64,000 nucleotides of DNA from Aquimarina sp. ERC-38 (GTDB taxonomy: Bacteria; Bacteroidota; Bacteroidia; Flavobacteriales; Flavobacteriaceae), in assembly GCF_026222555.1 (NCBI RefSeq), contig NZ_CP098511.1, positions 2,089,501 through 2,153,500 of the forward strand. The letters are read 5' to 3'. Positions 9,340 to 18,717 of this stretch are shown piece by piece. The stretch's first letter is position 1. The number at the start of each line of letters is the position of its first letter. The notes below the pieces were generated by a model. That model saw only the letters and a list, made by a program, of their open reading frames with translations, was not told the origin of the DNA and searched no databases. Position numbers and translations under genes: made by a program.

Positions 9340-10440
9340 TTATGACGATAGTGCCGGATTCATCCCCATTTCTTTTAAATGTTTAAAATGAGAGATAATC
9401 GCACTACGCGTGGTTGAATATTCATTATACGGCAAATTAAATTCTTTTGCCGTCTGCTTTACAATTTTGGATATTTTAGTATAATGAACATGACTGATAT
9501 TTGGAAAAATATGATGTTCTACCTGATGGTTTAAGCCTCCCGTAAACCAATTGACCAACCGATTCTTTGTGCTAAAGTTAACTGTAGTAAACAACTGATG
9601 AATTGCCCAGGTGTTTTTCATGGTTCCCGTATTGTCCGGTAACGGCATTTGTGCTTCTTCTACCATATGTGCCAATTGAAAAACCACACTTAAAATAAGT
9701 CCGGCAACATAGTGCATTACAAAAAATCCAATAAGAATCTTCCACCAGGCAATAGCTAAAAATAGCATAGGGATTACAATCCATACTACGGCATATATAA
9801 TTTTAGTTACTACAACCGTGCTCCATTGTTTTAGCGGACTTGGTAATTTACCATACGATAGTTTTTTAGCCAGGTAACGTTTGGTTTGTTTAAAATCCGT
9901 AGTAAGTGCCCAATTAAAGGTAAGTAGCCCGTATAAAAAAACAGAATAATAATGTTGAAATTTATGAAAACGTCGCCACTTGGCATGTTTTGTAAAACGA
10001 ATGACCCTCCCGGCATCCATATCCTCATCATGCCCGTGAATATTAGTATAGGTATGATGCAGTACATTATGTTGTACCTGCCAGTTATAAACGTTACCCG
10101 CAAGGATATACATGCTACTGCCCATTAACTTGTTGATCCATTTCTTTGATGAATACGAACCATGATTCCCATCGTGCATCACGTTCATCCCTACGCCAGC
10201 CATGCCTACTCCCATAATAATAGTTAACAAAAGCATCCACCACTGGGATATATCAAGGGTAAGAATTAGAAAATACGGAGTTAAAAAGATTGAAAACATA
10301 ATAATAGTCTTCACATGAAGTTTCCAGTTTCCAGTCCTCTTTAAATTGTTTTCCTTAAAGTACGTGTTGACCCTTTTATTTAAAGTTCGAAAAAATTTAG
10401 CCGAATCAACTCGACTGAATTTCACATTAGCATTTATCAT
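9340..10440 (-). CDS. Membrane fatty acid (acyl-CoA / front-end type) desaturase
   Basis: A 366-residue integral membrane di-iron desaturase. The three His boxes are present: H89-DGN-H93, H124-NVL-HH129 and QVEHH near residue 310. The Q in the third box is typical of front-end and linoleoyl-CoA desaturase-like enzymes. Hydrophobic segments at about 47-85, 110-120 and 205-250 fit the four-helix topology. It would introduce a double bond into membrane fatty acids, possibly as a cold adaptation. I use the ATG at 10440 (MINANVKF); a TTG at 10446 would add two residues. A TACCTTTG box lies at 10489-10482. The exact regiospecificity cannot be judged. Confidence 0.88.
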   Translation of the reverse strand: MINANVKFSRVDSAKFFRTLNKRVNTYFKENNLKRTGNWKLHVKTIIMFSIFLTPYFLILTLDISQWWMLLLTIIMGVGMAGVGMNVMHDGNHGSYSSKKWINKLMGSSMYILAGNVYNWQVQHNVLHHTYTNIHGHDEDMDAGRVIRFTKHAKWRRFHKFQHYYSVFLYGLLTFNWALTTDFKQTKRYLAKKLSYGKLPSPLKQWSTVVVTKIIYAVVWIVIPMLFLAIAWWKILIGFFVMHYVAGLILSVVFQLAHMVEEAQMPLPDNTGTMKNTWAIHQLFTTVNFSTKNRLVNWFTGGLNHQVEHHIFPNISHVHYTKISKIVKQTAKEFNLPYNEYSTTRSAIISHFKHLKEMGMNPALSS

Positions 10441-10481
10441 GAGCAAGTTTTTTAAAGAGTCAAATTTGATTTATGTTAAAT

Positions 10482-10489
10482 CAAAGGTA
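10482..10489 (-). promoter_or_regulatory. -7 box (TACCTTTG) for the desaturase gene
   Basis: On the reverse strand TACCTTTG matches TAnnTTTG about 42 bases upstream of the desaturase ATG. The intergenic region is shared with the divergent rsmG promoter. Confidence 0.4.
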
Positions 10490-10549
10490 AATTTAAGTAT
10501 TTCTATACATCTACCTTGGGTTGTGAACGTGAAATATTGAAAGAACGTG

Positions 10550-10557
10550 TATTTTTG
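10550..10557 (+). promoter_or_regulatory. -7 box (TATTTTTG) for rsmG
   Basis: TATTTTTG matches TAnnTTTG and lies 19 bases upstream of the GTG start of rsmG, giving a short leader. Confidence 0.4.
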
Positions 10558-10576
10558 TGAGTTTAATTAATAAATT

Positions 10577-11206
10577 GTGGAACTTTTACTTAAATATTTT
10601 CCGGACTTAACAATTGTTCAACTTCAAAAGTTTGAAAAGCTTCAATATATTTACAAAGATTGGAATGCAAAAATCAATGTAATTTCTAGAAAAGATATTG
10701 ATTTTTTATACGAACGTCATATTTTACACTCGTTAGGAATTGCAAAAATTCAAAGGTTTAAACCTAATGCTTCGATATTAGATGTAGGTACCGGAGGTGG
10801 ATTTCCAGGAATACCTTTAAGTATTCTTTTTCCGGAAAGTTCTTTTCATTTAATTGATACGATTGCTAAGAAAATCAAAGTGGTAAAGGAAGTAGCTAGC
10901 GCACTGGAACTGGATAATGTGTTAGCCGAACAAAAAAGAGCAGGAACTTTTGATGGTAGGTATGATTTTATTGTAAGCCGAGCGGTAACTAATATGCCTG
11001 ATTTTGTAAAATGGGTTCGGAAAAATACTAGAAAGCAATCCAAACACCCATTAGCAAATGGTGTTTTATACTTAAAGGGCGGAGATTTAACCGAAGAACT
11101 AGCTTCGTTTCCTAAAGCCACGGAATATTTATTATCTGATTATTACGAAGAAGCCTTTTACGAAACTAAGAAAGTAGTGCATTTGCCAGTAAAGTATAAA
11201 TTGTAG
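10577..11206 (+). CDS. rsmG: 16S rRNA (guanine-N7)-methyltransferase RsmG (GidB)
   Basis: A 209-residue SAM methyltransferase. The family block WNAKINVISRKDIDFLYERH is followed by HSLGIAK, then the SAM loop ILDVGTGGGFPGIPLSILFP, and RAVTNMPDFVKWV further on. RsmG makes m7G527 in helix 18 of 16S rRNA; its loss gives low-level streptomycin resistance in other bacteria. Translation starts at a GTG (MELLLKYFPDL), the only start that keeps the conserved N-terminus. It stands alone, divergent from the desaturase. Confidence 0.95.
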   Translation: MELLLKYFPDLTIVQLQKFEKLQYIYKDWNAKINVISRKDIDFLYERHILHSLGIAKIQRFKPNASILDVGTGGGFPGIPLSILFPESSFHLIDTIAKKIKVVKEVASALELDNVLAEQKRAGTFDGRYDFIVSRAVTNMPDFVKWVRKNTRKQSKHPLANGVLYLKGGDLTEELASFPKATEYLLSDYYEEAFYETKKVVHLPVKYKL

Positions 11207-11308
11207 ATGCAATTATTACGGGAAAGTTTAAAACTATAAACTGATTGTCCGTTCAGCGTAATTTACAAGCTGTCTTTTTACTTATTACAATACGATACAT
11301 AATTCGTT

Positions 11309-11392
11309 ATGGGAACTATGATTTATCTGGTTTTAGCTATTAATGCGTTATACTTCGTTATTTGGAGGACAAAAAATAATCCGGTTGAATGA
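11309..11392 (+). CDS. Possible 27-residue membrane peptide ending in a terminator stem
   Basis: ATG at 11309 opens a short ORF, MGTMIYLVLAINALYFVIWR followed by a polar TKNNPVE tail and a TGA. It is a single hydrophobic segment with a positively charged flank, as in small inner-membrane peptides. Its last codons form the left arm of the hairpin at 11378-11410. No homologue is known to me, and the short length makes it uncertain. Confidence 0.3.
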   Translation: MGTMIYLVLAINALYFVIWRTKNNPVE

Positions 11393-11410
11393 AAAACATA
11401 CAACCGGATT
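11378..11410 (-). terminator. Intrinsic terminator of the G8/CBM6 gene
   Basis: AATCCGGTTG (11378-11387) pairs perfectly with CAACCGGATT (11401-11410) around a 13-base loop. Read on the reverse strand the stem is followed by ATTTTTTG, a U-tract, 28 bases after the stop of the large reverse-strand gene. Confidence 0.75.
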
Positions 11411-11437
11411 GTTCTAAATTTTAATAAATATATAAAA

Positions 11438-14400
11438 CTATAGTTTGATTATTTTTTCAGTCGCAATCGCTTTGTTTGCTTCAGAACCATTTATAATCTT
11501 AATAAAATAATATCCTGAAGAAAGGTCACTCATATTAATAGTAGTTTGGTTATCTTCAAATTTAACCTCTTTTTGTAACATTCCCAAGGTGTTATACACT
11601 TTTGCATAAGAACCTGCTTGAATGCCATCTATAGTAAGTATATCCTGCACCGGATTAGGATATACCTTTATTTCGGTATTTTCAATATTATCTGCTTTTC
11701 CGGATTTATAGGTAATCAATAACTGGGGAGGTTTGTTACCTTTATGCTCCTTAGATTGGAAGGCAAAGTCATTGCCTGAAACCGCACTCATAACCAGGGT
11801 TAACTTACGTCCATTAGTAATTTGAGTAGCATCCAAAGAAACTTTTCTAGTAGTCCCAATAGGATACGTAGCATTTATATTACCTAATAATCTGGTAGCA
11901 CGAGGTTTATTGGCATTAGAAATATTAGTTTCGGTCCAATTATTGGCATTCCCCTTATGAATATTTACACTACCATTACCTGCATCCGAATCTACGGTAA
12001 AATTTAAATCTACTTTTTCAATAGTACCTTTGATAGAAGAAAGATCAAACATAAGATAAGCAGTTCTTCTATTTTGATCTAGTCTTACAATAGATTCATT
12101 GTACCTGGTAGATCCTTGTAAGTAGGCATCGTGTATTGGAGATAATCTCACAACTTGTGCACGAGAAGCTCCCTTCTTAACGACTATTTTATCGATATTA
12201 AATAAGAACCCTGCTTTTCCTTTATAACGTAGTTGTAGATTTTTCTCTCCGTTTGATAGTAATACTCTTTTACTGTAATTCTTATAAGTATCCCATTGAC
12301 CTGTGACCGGAATATTGATAGTACCGACTACCTTACCAGCTTCCAGAATTTCTACAGTTCCACCGGTACCCGCACTAGAAGCATAAATATCAAATTTATA
12401 TGCACCACTACCGTTTACTTTTACTTTATATTCCGTAGCATCTCCGTTTCTTATATATCCAAGATTTTTACCTGACGGTCCAGGTAGGTTTTCTACTCTT
12501 ACGCTTCCTGATTTTGAAAGAAAATCTTCTGCCTCAAAACTACCGGGAATCGCGATTGCCGAAGTCGGAGGAGGGGGAGGAGGTGTAAGCGTCTTATCGT
12601 CCACAAACGGATTGCTGTTGTGAGGAATCGGATTAGAATCCTGACCCTTATTATTGTTAGTTCCGTCATCTTTTATAAATCGTATATACCCCTCATGGAT
12701 TCCTTTAGTTCGATTCATAATTTTCACGTATAGATCTCGACCGGATTTAAAATAAGCATCACGTTTTGAATCTCGTAAAGCTTTTAAACTCTTTAGCTGT
12801 GGTAAATCTATATTGTTAATAGTTCCTCTTGGTTTTATTACATTCCCCATATTAACCATACGTAATACTACCCCTAGGCTATTACGAGGTCTTGACCACT
12901 GGTGGAAGGTCAACTCTAATTTATGTCGTGATGCATTATAGCCGTCTGGAAATTCCATTTTATATTCCGAATTCCAACGAAGCTGCGCTCTTCTATGTCC
13001 ATGACTGGCTCTAATATACTGTTCTCTTGTTCCATTAGGTCCGGTTAGAAATATATTGGGCATATCATTATCGTTCCCACCATGGCGTGTTTGTAAATTA
13101 CCAAATCTCTGTCTGGACAATACCCATTCAAATTCACTTGAAGGTGGAGTTTCTCCTAATCTTGTATCGACTGTCCAGGGGTTGTTACCTATAAATGAAT
13201 ACCCACGACCTCCACCAAAACCAGTGGTTAAAGAACCATCTCTATCAAAAATAGCTCTGGTATCTCTTATATTAGTTCTGTTTGCTTTTTTCATATTTTT
13301 AAAGGTACCGTCGCCTTCGAAGCTTAAACCTTCTACTTCAAATGACGGACGTACACGGTTTCCTCCTATGGTTTTAAACATAGTAGTAAATCGACTATCT
13401 CCAAAGCCACCTATATGAACATTTTTTATAATAGTGCTTCCATGATAAAATACAGAACCTACTGAACCCCCTTTACGCTTATTCCCTCTACTCAATCCTA
13501 GAATTAATCCTCCGTCAAAAAGGGTCGGGTCAGAATCAAAATTTGTAGTTCCATTATCCGAAGCTTTAAAATTCTTAAAGATATGTGTGATATTGGTCAT
13601 TAAAGGATAAAGCCCTACAGATGTTTGGTAAACCGTAAGATTTTCAAAGGTAGGATGCACATTACCGAAAAACTTTTCTTTTTGTTTAAATTCCCCAGCA
13701 TCTTTAGGTCCTCTAGAAAGGGTTACAAAACCGGTAACTGTAGAATGTACCGAATTATCTTTAAATATAGATAATGGTATTTCTTTAGGTTTATAATTGC
13801 GATATTCCGGCATGCCACCAGCTGCACCTCTGGGCTCTGATGGTGGAGCGTACCAGAATCCTGAACCTTGTGAACCGGCGCAAATATTACCTATAAAATC
13901 ATTATTAGCATTTGCAATCCAAAATGCTGCGGTAGTTCTAAACCGGTCTCCACCATCATGAAAAGTATCAGTTTCATCAACTATAAAAGCACTACCTTGA
14001 AAAGCATCCACTTTGCTTACTCGGTGTACCCCAAAAGCAATATTGTTTATAAACTTGTTTCCTTCTTCAACTCCATCTTCGGTAAAGAAACCATGACCGT
14101 GTAAATCATGTGCTACAATACCTTCAACTAACACATTATCTGTAGTATGAACCACAACGGCTCTATTATTACTATTAGTGATACTTGAATTTTTAAAAAC
14201 ATCTCCTGCTCGGTCTCTTGCGATATGCCAATGAAATGGGTATCTTCCTAATCTTCCGGATTGTCCCATTAAATGAAGCTGTACACCTTCTACTTCAATA
14301 CGACCCGCTGTAGGCATAATCATAACATGCCCTCCAACTCCGTTAGAGGCTTTTCCATTACTGATTTTTAAGCGTTTTCTGTCTCCAAAATTAGTATCAG

Positions 14401-15313
14401 TATCTTGTGATGCTAATCCTTGTATTTTAATATTTCTACTTAATAATGCAACCTCTGCCCGCATATCGATAGGTATTGCCTTACGATTTTTATTAAAACT
14501 TTTAGGATCAAATTTAGTTGCATACGTTTCTATAGCTCCGTAATGACGATAAGACAGACTTCTATTTAAAGTCAAACGAGAATTACCTCCTAAGTTTTCA
14601 ATCTTAGTAATGGTTCGTACATCTTCCTCATTATATTTATCAGAACTACTGGCAATTACAATCTCGTCGCCAACTTCCCAATTAAATACTCCATCCCTAT
14701 TAGCAGATAGCGAACCGTCATGATTTCTATCTATAACATTAGCAACCACAATGGTATTGGAACCTGCATTGGCTGTTTGTGAAAGCTTAGTAAAACTTAT
14801 TTTTTCTTTTCCATAAAATATAAGTCTCCCATTTCCTCCGGCCATTAAAAAACCGTCGTTACCAGTAATGTTCATGTCTTGGCCATTTGCCATAGGAATG
14901 CTATGATTTGAAGTAGGATTGGTGCCGTTTAAAGTAAGTGTAAATGTTCCTCGATCAAAACGGTTATTAGCAGTACCAATCTCAAAAATACCTCCACTAT
15001 TTACATGGACCCAACGAGTGGTTAGTGCTTTGTTCCAGGTTCCAGTTTTAAAAACACGTAAGCGTCCATGAACAACAACTTCTTTGGCTTGGTGAGCACC
15101 TGTAATATTTACAGTAACTCCTTGTTTAATAATAACTCTATTAGAGGATTTAGGGATACCTTTGTCCCAGGTACTGGCGTCAGACCAATTACCACTTTTT
15201 ATAGCAGTATGAACCTGTGCAAGAATTGAATTACTGGTAAAAGTAAATAGCAGGAATAAAAATAGGGCGTGAATCGCAAGATAACTTTTGACTCTTTTTT
15301 TGTGTAATTTCAT
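11438..15313 (-). CDS. Secreted G8-domain/CEMIP-like beta-helix protein with CBM6, CBM96-like and T9SS sorting domains
   Basis: A 1291-residue T9SS cargo. Residues 1-33 are a signal peptide. About 35-150 form a G8 domain (SGNWSDASTWDKGIPKSSNR and VIIKQGVTVNI). About 150-620 continue as a right-handed beta-helix resembling animal CEMIP/TMEM2/PKHD1L1 proteins: VGDEIVIASSSD, DMRAEVALLSRNIKIQG, GRYPFHWHIARD, HGHGFFTEDGVEEGN. A proline linker (TPPPPPP) leads to a CBM6-type module (about 955-1085, SFEAEDFLSKSG), then a DNRLRE/CBM96-like module (about 1090-1225, HDAYLQGSTRYNES). A type A sorting domain (VYPNPVQDILTIDG to the C-terminus) follows. Animal relatives degrade or bind hyaluronan. The bacterial substrate is unknown; polysaccharide binding or cleavage is my inference. 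It is monocistronic with its own terminator. Confidence 0.85.
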   Translation of the reverse strand: MKLHKKRVKSYLAIHALFLFLLFTFTSNSILAQVHTAIKSGNWSDASTWDKGIPKSSNRVIIKQGVTVNITGAHQAKEVVVHGRLRVFKTGTWNKALTTRWVHVNSGGIFEIGTANNRFDRGTFTLTLNGTNPTSNHSIPMANGQDMNITGNDGFLMAGGNGRLIFYGKEKISFTKLSQTANAGSNTIVVANVIDRNHDGSLSANRDGVFNWEVGDEIVIASSSDKYNEEDVRTITKIENLGGNSRLTLNRSLSYRHYGAIETYATKFDPKSFNKNRKAIPIDMRAEVALLSRNIKIQGLASQDTDTNFGDRKRLKISNGKASNGVGGHVMIMPTAGRIEVEGVQLHLMGQSGRLGRYPFHWHIARDRAGDVFKNSSITNSNNRAVVVHTTDNVLVEGIVAHDLHGHGFFTEDGVEEGNKFINNIAFGVHRVSKVDAFQGSAFIVDETDTFHDGGDRFRTTAAFWIANANNDFIGNICAGSQGSGFWYAPPSEPRGAAGGMPEYRNYKPKEIPLSIFKDNSVHSTVTGFVTLSRGPKDAGEFKQKEKFFGNVHPTFENLTVYQTSVGLYPLMTNITHIFKNFKASDNGTTNFDSDPTLFDGGLILGLSRGNKRKGGSVGSVFYHGSTIIKNVHIGGFGDSRFTTMFKTIGGNRVRPSFEVEGLSFEGDGTFKNMKKANRTNIRDTRAIFDRDGSLTTGFGGGRGYSFIGNNPWTVDTRLGETPPSSEFEWVLSRQRFGNLQTRHGGNDNDMPNIFLTGPNGTREQYIRASHGHRRAQLRWNSEYKMEFPDGYNASRHKLELTFHQWSRPRNSLGVVLRMVNMGNVIKPRGTINNIDLPQLKSLKALRDSKRDAYFKSGRDLYVKIMNRTKGIHEGYIRFIKDDGTNNNKGQDSNPIPHNSNPFVDDKTLTPPPPPPTSAIAIPGSFEAEDFLSKSGSVRVENLPGPSGKNLGYIRNGDATEYKVKVNGSGAYKFDIYASSAGTGGTVEILEAGKVVGTINIPVTGQWDTYKNYSKRVLLSNGEKNLQLRYKGKAGFLFNIDKIVVKKGASRAQVVRLSPIHDAYLQGSTRYNESIVRLDQNRRTAYLMFDLSSIKGTIEKVDLNFTVDSDAGNGSVNIHKGNANNWTETNISNANKPRATRLLGNINATYPIGTTRKVSLDATQITNGRKLTLVMSAVSGNDFAFQSKEHKGNKPPQLLITYKSGKADNIENTEIKVYPNPVQDILTIDGIQAGSYAKVYNTLGMLQKEVKFEDNQTTINMSDLSSGYYFIKIINGSEANKAIATEKIIKL

Positions 15314-15816
15314 AATTAATTATAAAAATAAGTTGAGTAAACAATAAAATTAACAAAATTCACCTGGTCTATTTATTAATATGTGATATTCGAATAGGTG
15401 CTTCTAGTATACGTAGGCATTCTCCTAGTAACTGTTATAAATTACTTTTAACAATTAACATGTTTATGGATAAACCTTATATGGAGTAGAATTAGATTTA
15501 AAACTAATTTTGAACATCCGTAGTTGCTTATAATCCTGAACGTCTTATTATTTTTACAATAGTAGCAACGATGATTCTATTCGCTTTTAGCTCCTACTTT
15601 GAAGATAGGAGCATCTTAAATATAATAGGATAAAATTAAAGTAATTCTAATAAATGTAATAGTAATCAATATTACTAAACATAATTTATCCAATTATTAC
15701 AAGAAAAAGTATTTTACCGAACTTATAAAGTAATGTGCTTACTAGTGAAGTATAGGTTATCAATGTTGTTATAAGTAAAGTTTGAAACTATAAAATGGTT
15801 TCTGACTTAAAATAGT
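15314..15816. other. AT-rich intergenic region, no gene seen
   Basis: About 500 bases separate the large secreted protein gene from the serine hydrolase gene; both lie on the reverse strand. I see no ORF of useful length, RNA gene or strong hairpin. The right-hand part should contain the promoter and leader of the G8 protein gene, but no clear TAnnTTTG box was found. Confidence 0.5.
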
Positions 15817-16977
15817 TTAACGGATTGCGTTTTTCTCACTTAGTCTTTTAATAATTTGAAGTGTTCCTGACAATACATTGTTAGAATCCTTATTTGTATA
15901 ATTCACAGCGATGGATGCGTTGTATTTTGGGATATGAACAACAGTGGTATTCCAAAAACCAGTATGTAAATAAATGACAATTTTAGACTTTTCAGTAGTT
16001 ATTTTTCCTATCCCCATACGAGAATCTTCATTGCTTTTTCCTTCTGGTGTAATTGGATTTGGTGACAACATTAAAGATAATGTTTCTTTTTCACGAAATA
16101 TCTTATGATTAAAAAGAGCATGATAGAACTTAGCCAAATCTTGAGTAGTCGCGTACAATCCCCCACCACCATAAAGATCAATAGAATTATCCCATAGGGT
16201 AGCGTCTATATTATCAAAATATCGATGAACTTCGGGTAATGCTTCTTTTGGTCTAGGTTCTAAGCTTTCCAGCCAGGTATCTTTCAACTGTAAATCTTCA
16301 AAAGACAATAAATTTCGTAAACCTTGTGCAAGTGTGGAGTTATTCACTTTCTCTATAATTTCTCCTAAAAGAATATAACCCGTATCGCTATATCCATAAA
16401 CTGTTCCCGGTTCTCCAAGTGGATCTCCGTGATCCATTGCAAATTGTAATTGTTCTGTTCTTGTCCACCTTTTTCTGGGGTTTTTCTTGGCTTCTTTAAT
16501 ATAGTCTCTATTACCTTCAGCATAATCAAAAAGACCTGAGATATGTTGCAAACAATGTCTTATAGTAATTTGATTCGGGGCATAACCATCTGCTTTTAAA
16601 ATGGATTGATGCTCTTCTGAAATATAATCGGCAATTGGATCATCAATACTTAATTTGTTGTTTTCATGCAATCTCAATATGGCTACTGATACGAATGTTT
16701 TGGTAATACTTGCAACCCTAAATGGTTGTTGAGCTGAAAGGAGATGATCTTTTTCGGTACTGTCAAAACCATAAGCTCCGGACCAGTTGATGTCCAAATT
16801 CGAAGCGATTACGGTCATGGAAACTCCTGAAAGCTTACCTTTAGAATTATTAATTTCAAGCTGCAAAAGTTCCTTAAAAGTTTTTTCAGGATTTTGATAA
16901 TCTGTTTTTAAAACGATTGGTCTTGCGCAGTTTGTAAAGATAATAGCGGTAAAGAGGGTTAAAAATCGGAATAACAT
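15817..16977 (-). CDS. Beta-lactamase-fold serine hydrolase lipoprotein
   Basis: A 386-residue protein of the class C beta-lactamase/DD-peptidase fold. The N-terminus MLFRFLTLFTAIIFTNCARP has a lipobox with Cys17, so it is probably membrane-anchored. The catalytic SxxK is S90-ITK93, the second motif is YSD in YGYSDTGYILLGE, and the third is HTG in YLHTGFWNTT. These are the usual signatures of esterase or D-aminopeptidase-like members rather than true resistance enzymes. It follows the AraC regulator by about 66 bases on the same strand. Substrate unknown. Confidence 0.85.
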   Translation of the reverse strand: MLFRFLTLFTAIIFTNCARPIVLKTDYQNPEKTFKELLQLEINNSKGKLSGVSMTVIASNLDINWSGAYGFDSTEKDHLLSAQQPFRVASITKTFVSVAILRLHENNKLSIDDPIADYISEEHQSILKADGYAPNQITIRHCLQHISGLFDYAEGNRDYIKEAKKNPRKRWTRTEQLQFAMDHGDPLGEPGTVYGYSDTGYILLGEIIEKVNNSTLAQGLRNLLSFEDLQLKDTWLESLEPRPKEALPEVHRYFDNIDATLWDNSIDLYGGGGLYATTQDLAKFYHALFNHKIFREKETLSLMLSPNPITPEGKSNEDSRMGIGKITTEKSKIVIYLHTGFWNTTVVHIPKYNASIAVNYTNKDSNNVLSGTLQIIKRLSEKNAIR

Positions 16978-17043
16978 ACTTTTTAATTTTAAACAAAATT
17001 CAGTTAGAAATTTTTAATCCCATTGTAAAAATTCGTCATAAGT

Positions 17044-17844
17044 TTATAGAGGACGAATTTCTGTAAAACTTGGAAGTGTTAGGATTTGTTTAGGAGTTAA
17101 AGAAGTATATCTTTTAATCTCTTTGATGAAATGCGATTGGTCGTAATAGTGGTATTTATTAATATAATATTGCCAGTCTGTATTTTTTGTACGGCAAATT
17201 TCTTGTACTGCGGATTTATAGCGTTGTAAAGACTCGTATTTTTTTGGTGTCAAACCAGTATCCCTTTTAAAATGCCTTTCTATAGTCGAATAAGAGTACT
17301 TTGTCATACGCATCATTCTCTGCAAGTCAAACCTGTCATCTGCTTGATCCATTATAGCAATGGTCAATCCTTCTCTTTCTTTCAGATAATTAGATAAAAA
17401 CCAATGATCCAGTTCTTGCACTATTAACGAATCATCCGTTGTCTTTAATTTGCTTAAAAAAGACATAAAATGTTTTTTGCATATTTCATGAACCGGAATA
17501 ATTGGGTTTTGCATTATTTTACTTGCATCAAAAGGAACAAAAGGTAATAAGGATGATAGTGCTTTTGATTTGAATTTAATTAATATGAATGACTTCAACC
17601 CTGATAAATCAACCTGTAAGGTTTGATCTATAAAAGAAAATAGTGTACTCACATTACTTTTAAACTCAATTCCTCTTGTTTTAAACATATAATATCCATC
17701 TAATACAAGTAGCATATCAGGCGTAATACCGGGATATGCATAGATCGTTTGAGGTATTTCCTTTAAGATTGTACTGGATTCGTTAACAATCCAGTAATAA
17801 TCGATATGTTTTTGAATGCTTGTATGTTGGGGGAAGTATAGCAT
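17044..17844 (-). CDS. AraC-family transcriptional regulator
   Basis: A 266-residue protein. The C-terminal AraC double helix-turn-helix is at about 165-255, with YSYSTIERHFKRDTGLTPKK and a second helix in YYDQSHFIKEIKRYTSLTPK. The N-terminal half (about 1-150) begins YFPQHTSIQKHIDYYWIVNE, like the ligand domain (DUF6597-type) often found in Bacteroidota AraC proteins. It lies 17 bases downstream of the SDR gene and upstream of the serine hydrolase, all on the reverse strand. It may regulate these neighbours, but nothing in the sequence identifies a ligand. Confidence 0.88.
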   Translation of the reverse strand: MLYFPQHTSIQKHIDYYWIVNESSTILKEIPQTIYAYPGITPDMLLVLDGYYMFKTRGIEFKSNVSTLFSFIDQTLQVDLSGLKSFILIKFKSKALSSLLPFVPFDASKIMQNPIIPVHEICKKHFMSFLSKLKTTDDSLIVQELDHWFLSNYLKEREGLTIAIMDQADDRFDLQRMMRMTKYSYSTIERHFKRDTGLTPKKYESLQRYKSAVQEICRTKNTDWQYYINKYHYYDQSHFIKEIKRYTSLTPKQILTLPSFTEIRPL

Positions 17845-17861
17845 ACTACATTGCCATAACT

Positions 17862-18710
17862 TTACGATTTATTTTTAGAAACTATCTTATCAAGCTGAAA
17901 TAAAACCATTTTATCAAAAATACGGTCTCCCAAATATTTTCTTAGAAAAGGAAGAAGTGTCGAATATTTTCCGGCAGTATATCTTGTTTTTGGTTTGCGA
18001 TCATGAACTGCTTTGATAATCTCGTCTACAATAACTTTTACCGGCGAACCTCCGTTTTTCTTAGTAAAACTTTCTTCTGAAGCGATGGCTACCGCCTTTG
18101 CCATCTCGTGATATGCAGAATTTCCAGAATATTTCAATAAAGGTTCGGACATCACATTGCCAAAATCTGTTTGAATTACCCCGGGTTCAATAAGTACTAC
18201 ATCAATATGAAAAGGCGTTACATCAAGTCGAAGACTATCTGACCAGCCTTCAAGCGCATGTTTGGTTGCATAGTACCAAGCTCCCAACGGACTGTAAATC
18301 TTTCCGCCGATGGAAGAAATATTTATAATCCTTCCTGCTTTTTGTTTACGCATATAGGGCAGACAAAGTTGCGTTATACGAGCTAAGCCGAATAGATTGA
18401 CTTCAAATTGCTTACGGGCATCTTCTATGGGAATATCCTCAACTGCACCGTACAAACCATAGCCTGCATTGTTGATCAATACATCAATGCGTTGCTCTTT
18501 TTCTATTACTTTACTCACCACGTCTTGAATATCCGTATCAATAGTAATATCCATGGGTAAGGCGTGCCCTCCGGCTTCAACTAATTCTTTCATTTTTTCT
18601 ACCCGCCGTGCTGCTCCGTAAACAATATGCCCTTGTTGTAATAAAGAAAGCGCAGTAGCTTTTCCAATACCCGAAGAAGCTCCGGTGATCATAATAACTT
18701 TTGGTTTCAT
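17862..18710 (-). CDS. Short-chain dehydrogenase/reductase (SDR)
   Basis: A 282-residue classical SDR. The NAD(P) loop is TGASSGIGKATA at about residues 8-19, the NNAGYG motif is near residue 85, the catalytic Ser is in ISSIGGK, and the YxxxK pair is YYATK. An Arg-rich ARRVEK after beta-2 suggests NADP(H). The product is an oxidoreductase of unknown substrate. The gene starts 7 bases after the P5C dehydrogenase stop and is followed 17 bases later by the AraC gene, so the three are probably co-transcribed. Confidence 0.9.
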   Translation of the reverse strand: MKPKVIMITGASSGIGKATALSLLQQGHIVYGAARRVEKMKELVEAGGHALPMDITIDTDIQDVVSKVIEKEQRIDVLINNAGYGLYGAVEDIPIEDARKQFEVNLFGLARITQLCLPYMRKQKAGRIINISSIGGKIYSPLGAWYYATKHALEGWSDSLRLDVTPFHIDVVLIEPGVIQTDFGNVMSEPLLKYSGNSAYHEMAKAVAIASEESFTKKNGGSPVKVIVDEIIKAVHDRKPKTRYTAGKYSTLLPFLRKYLGDRIFDKMVLFQLDKIVSKNKS

Positions 18711-18717
18711 GTGATAA

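Noticed and set aside
15817..16977. Beta-lactam resistance gene
   Set aside because: The motifs are those of generic serine hydrolases of this fold, it is a lipoprotein, and no ampR-like control is seen; resistance is unsupported.
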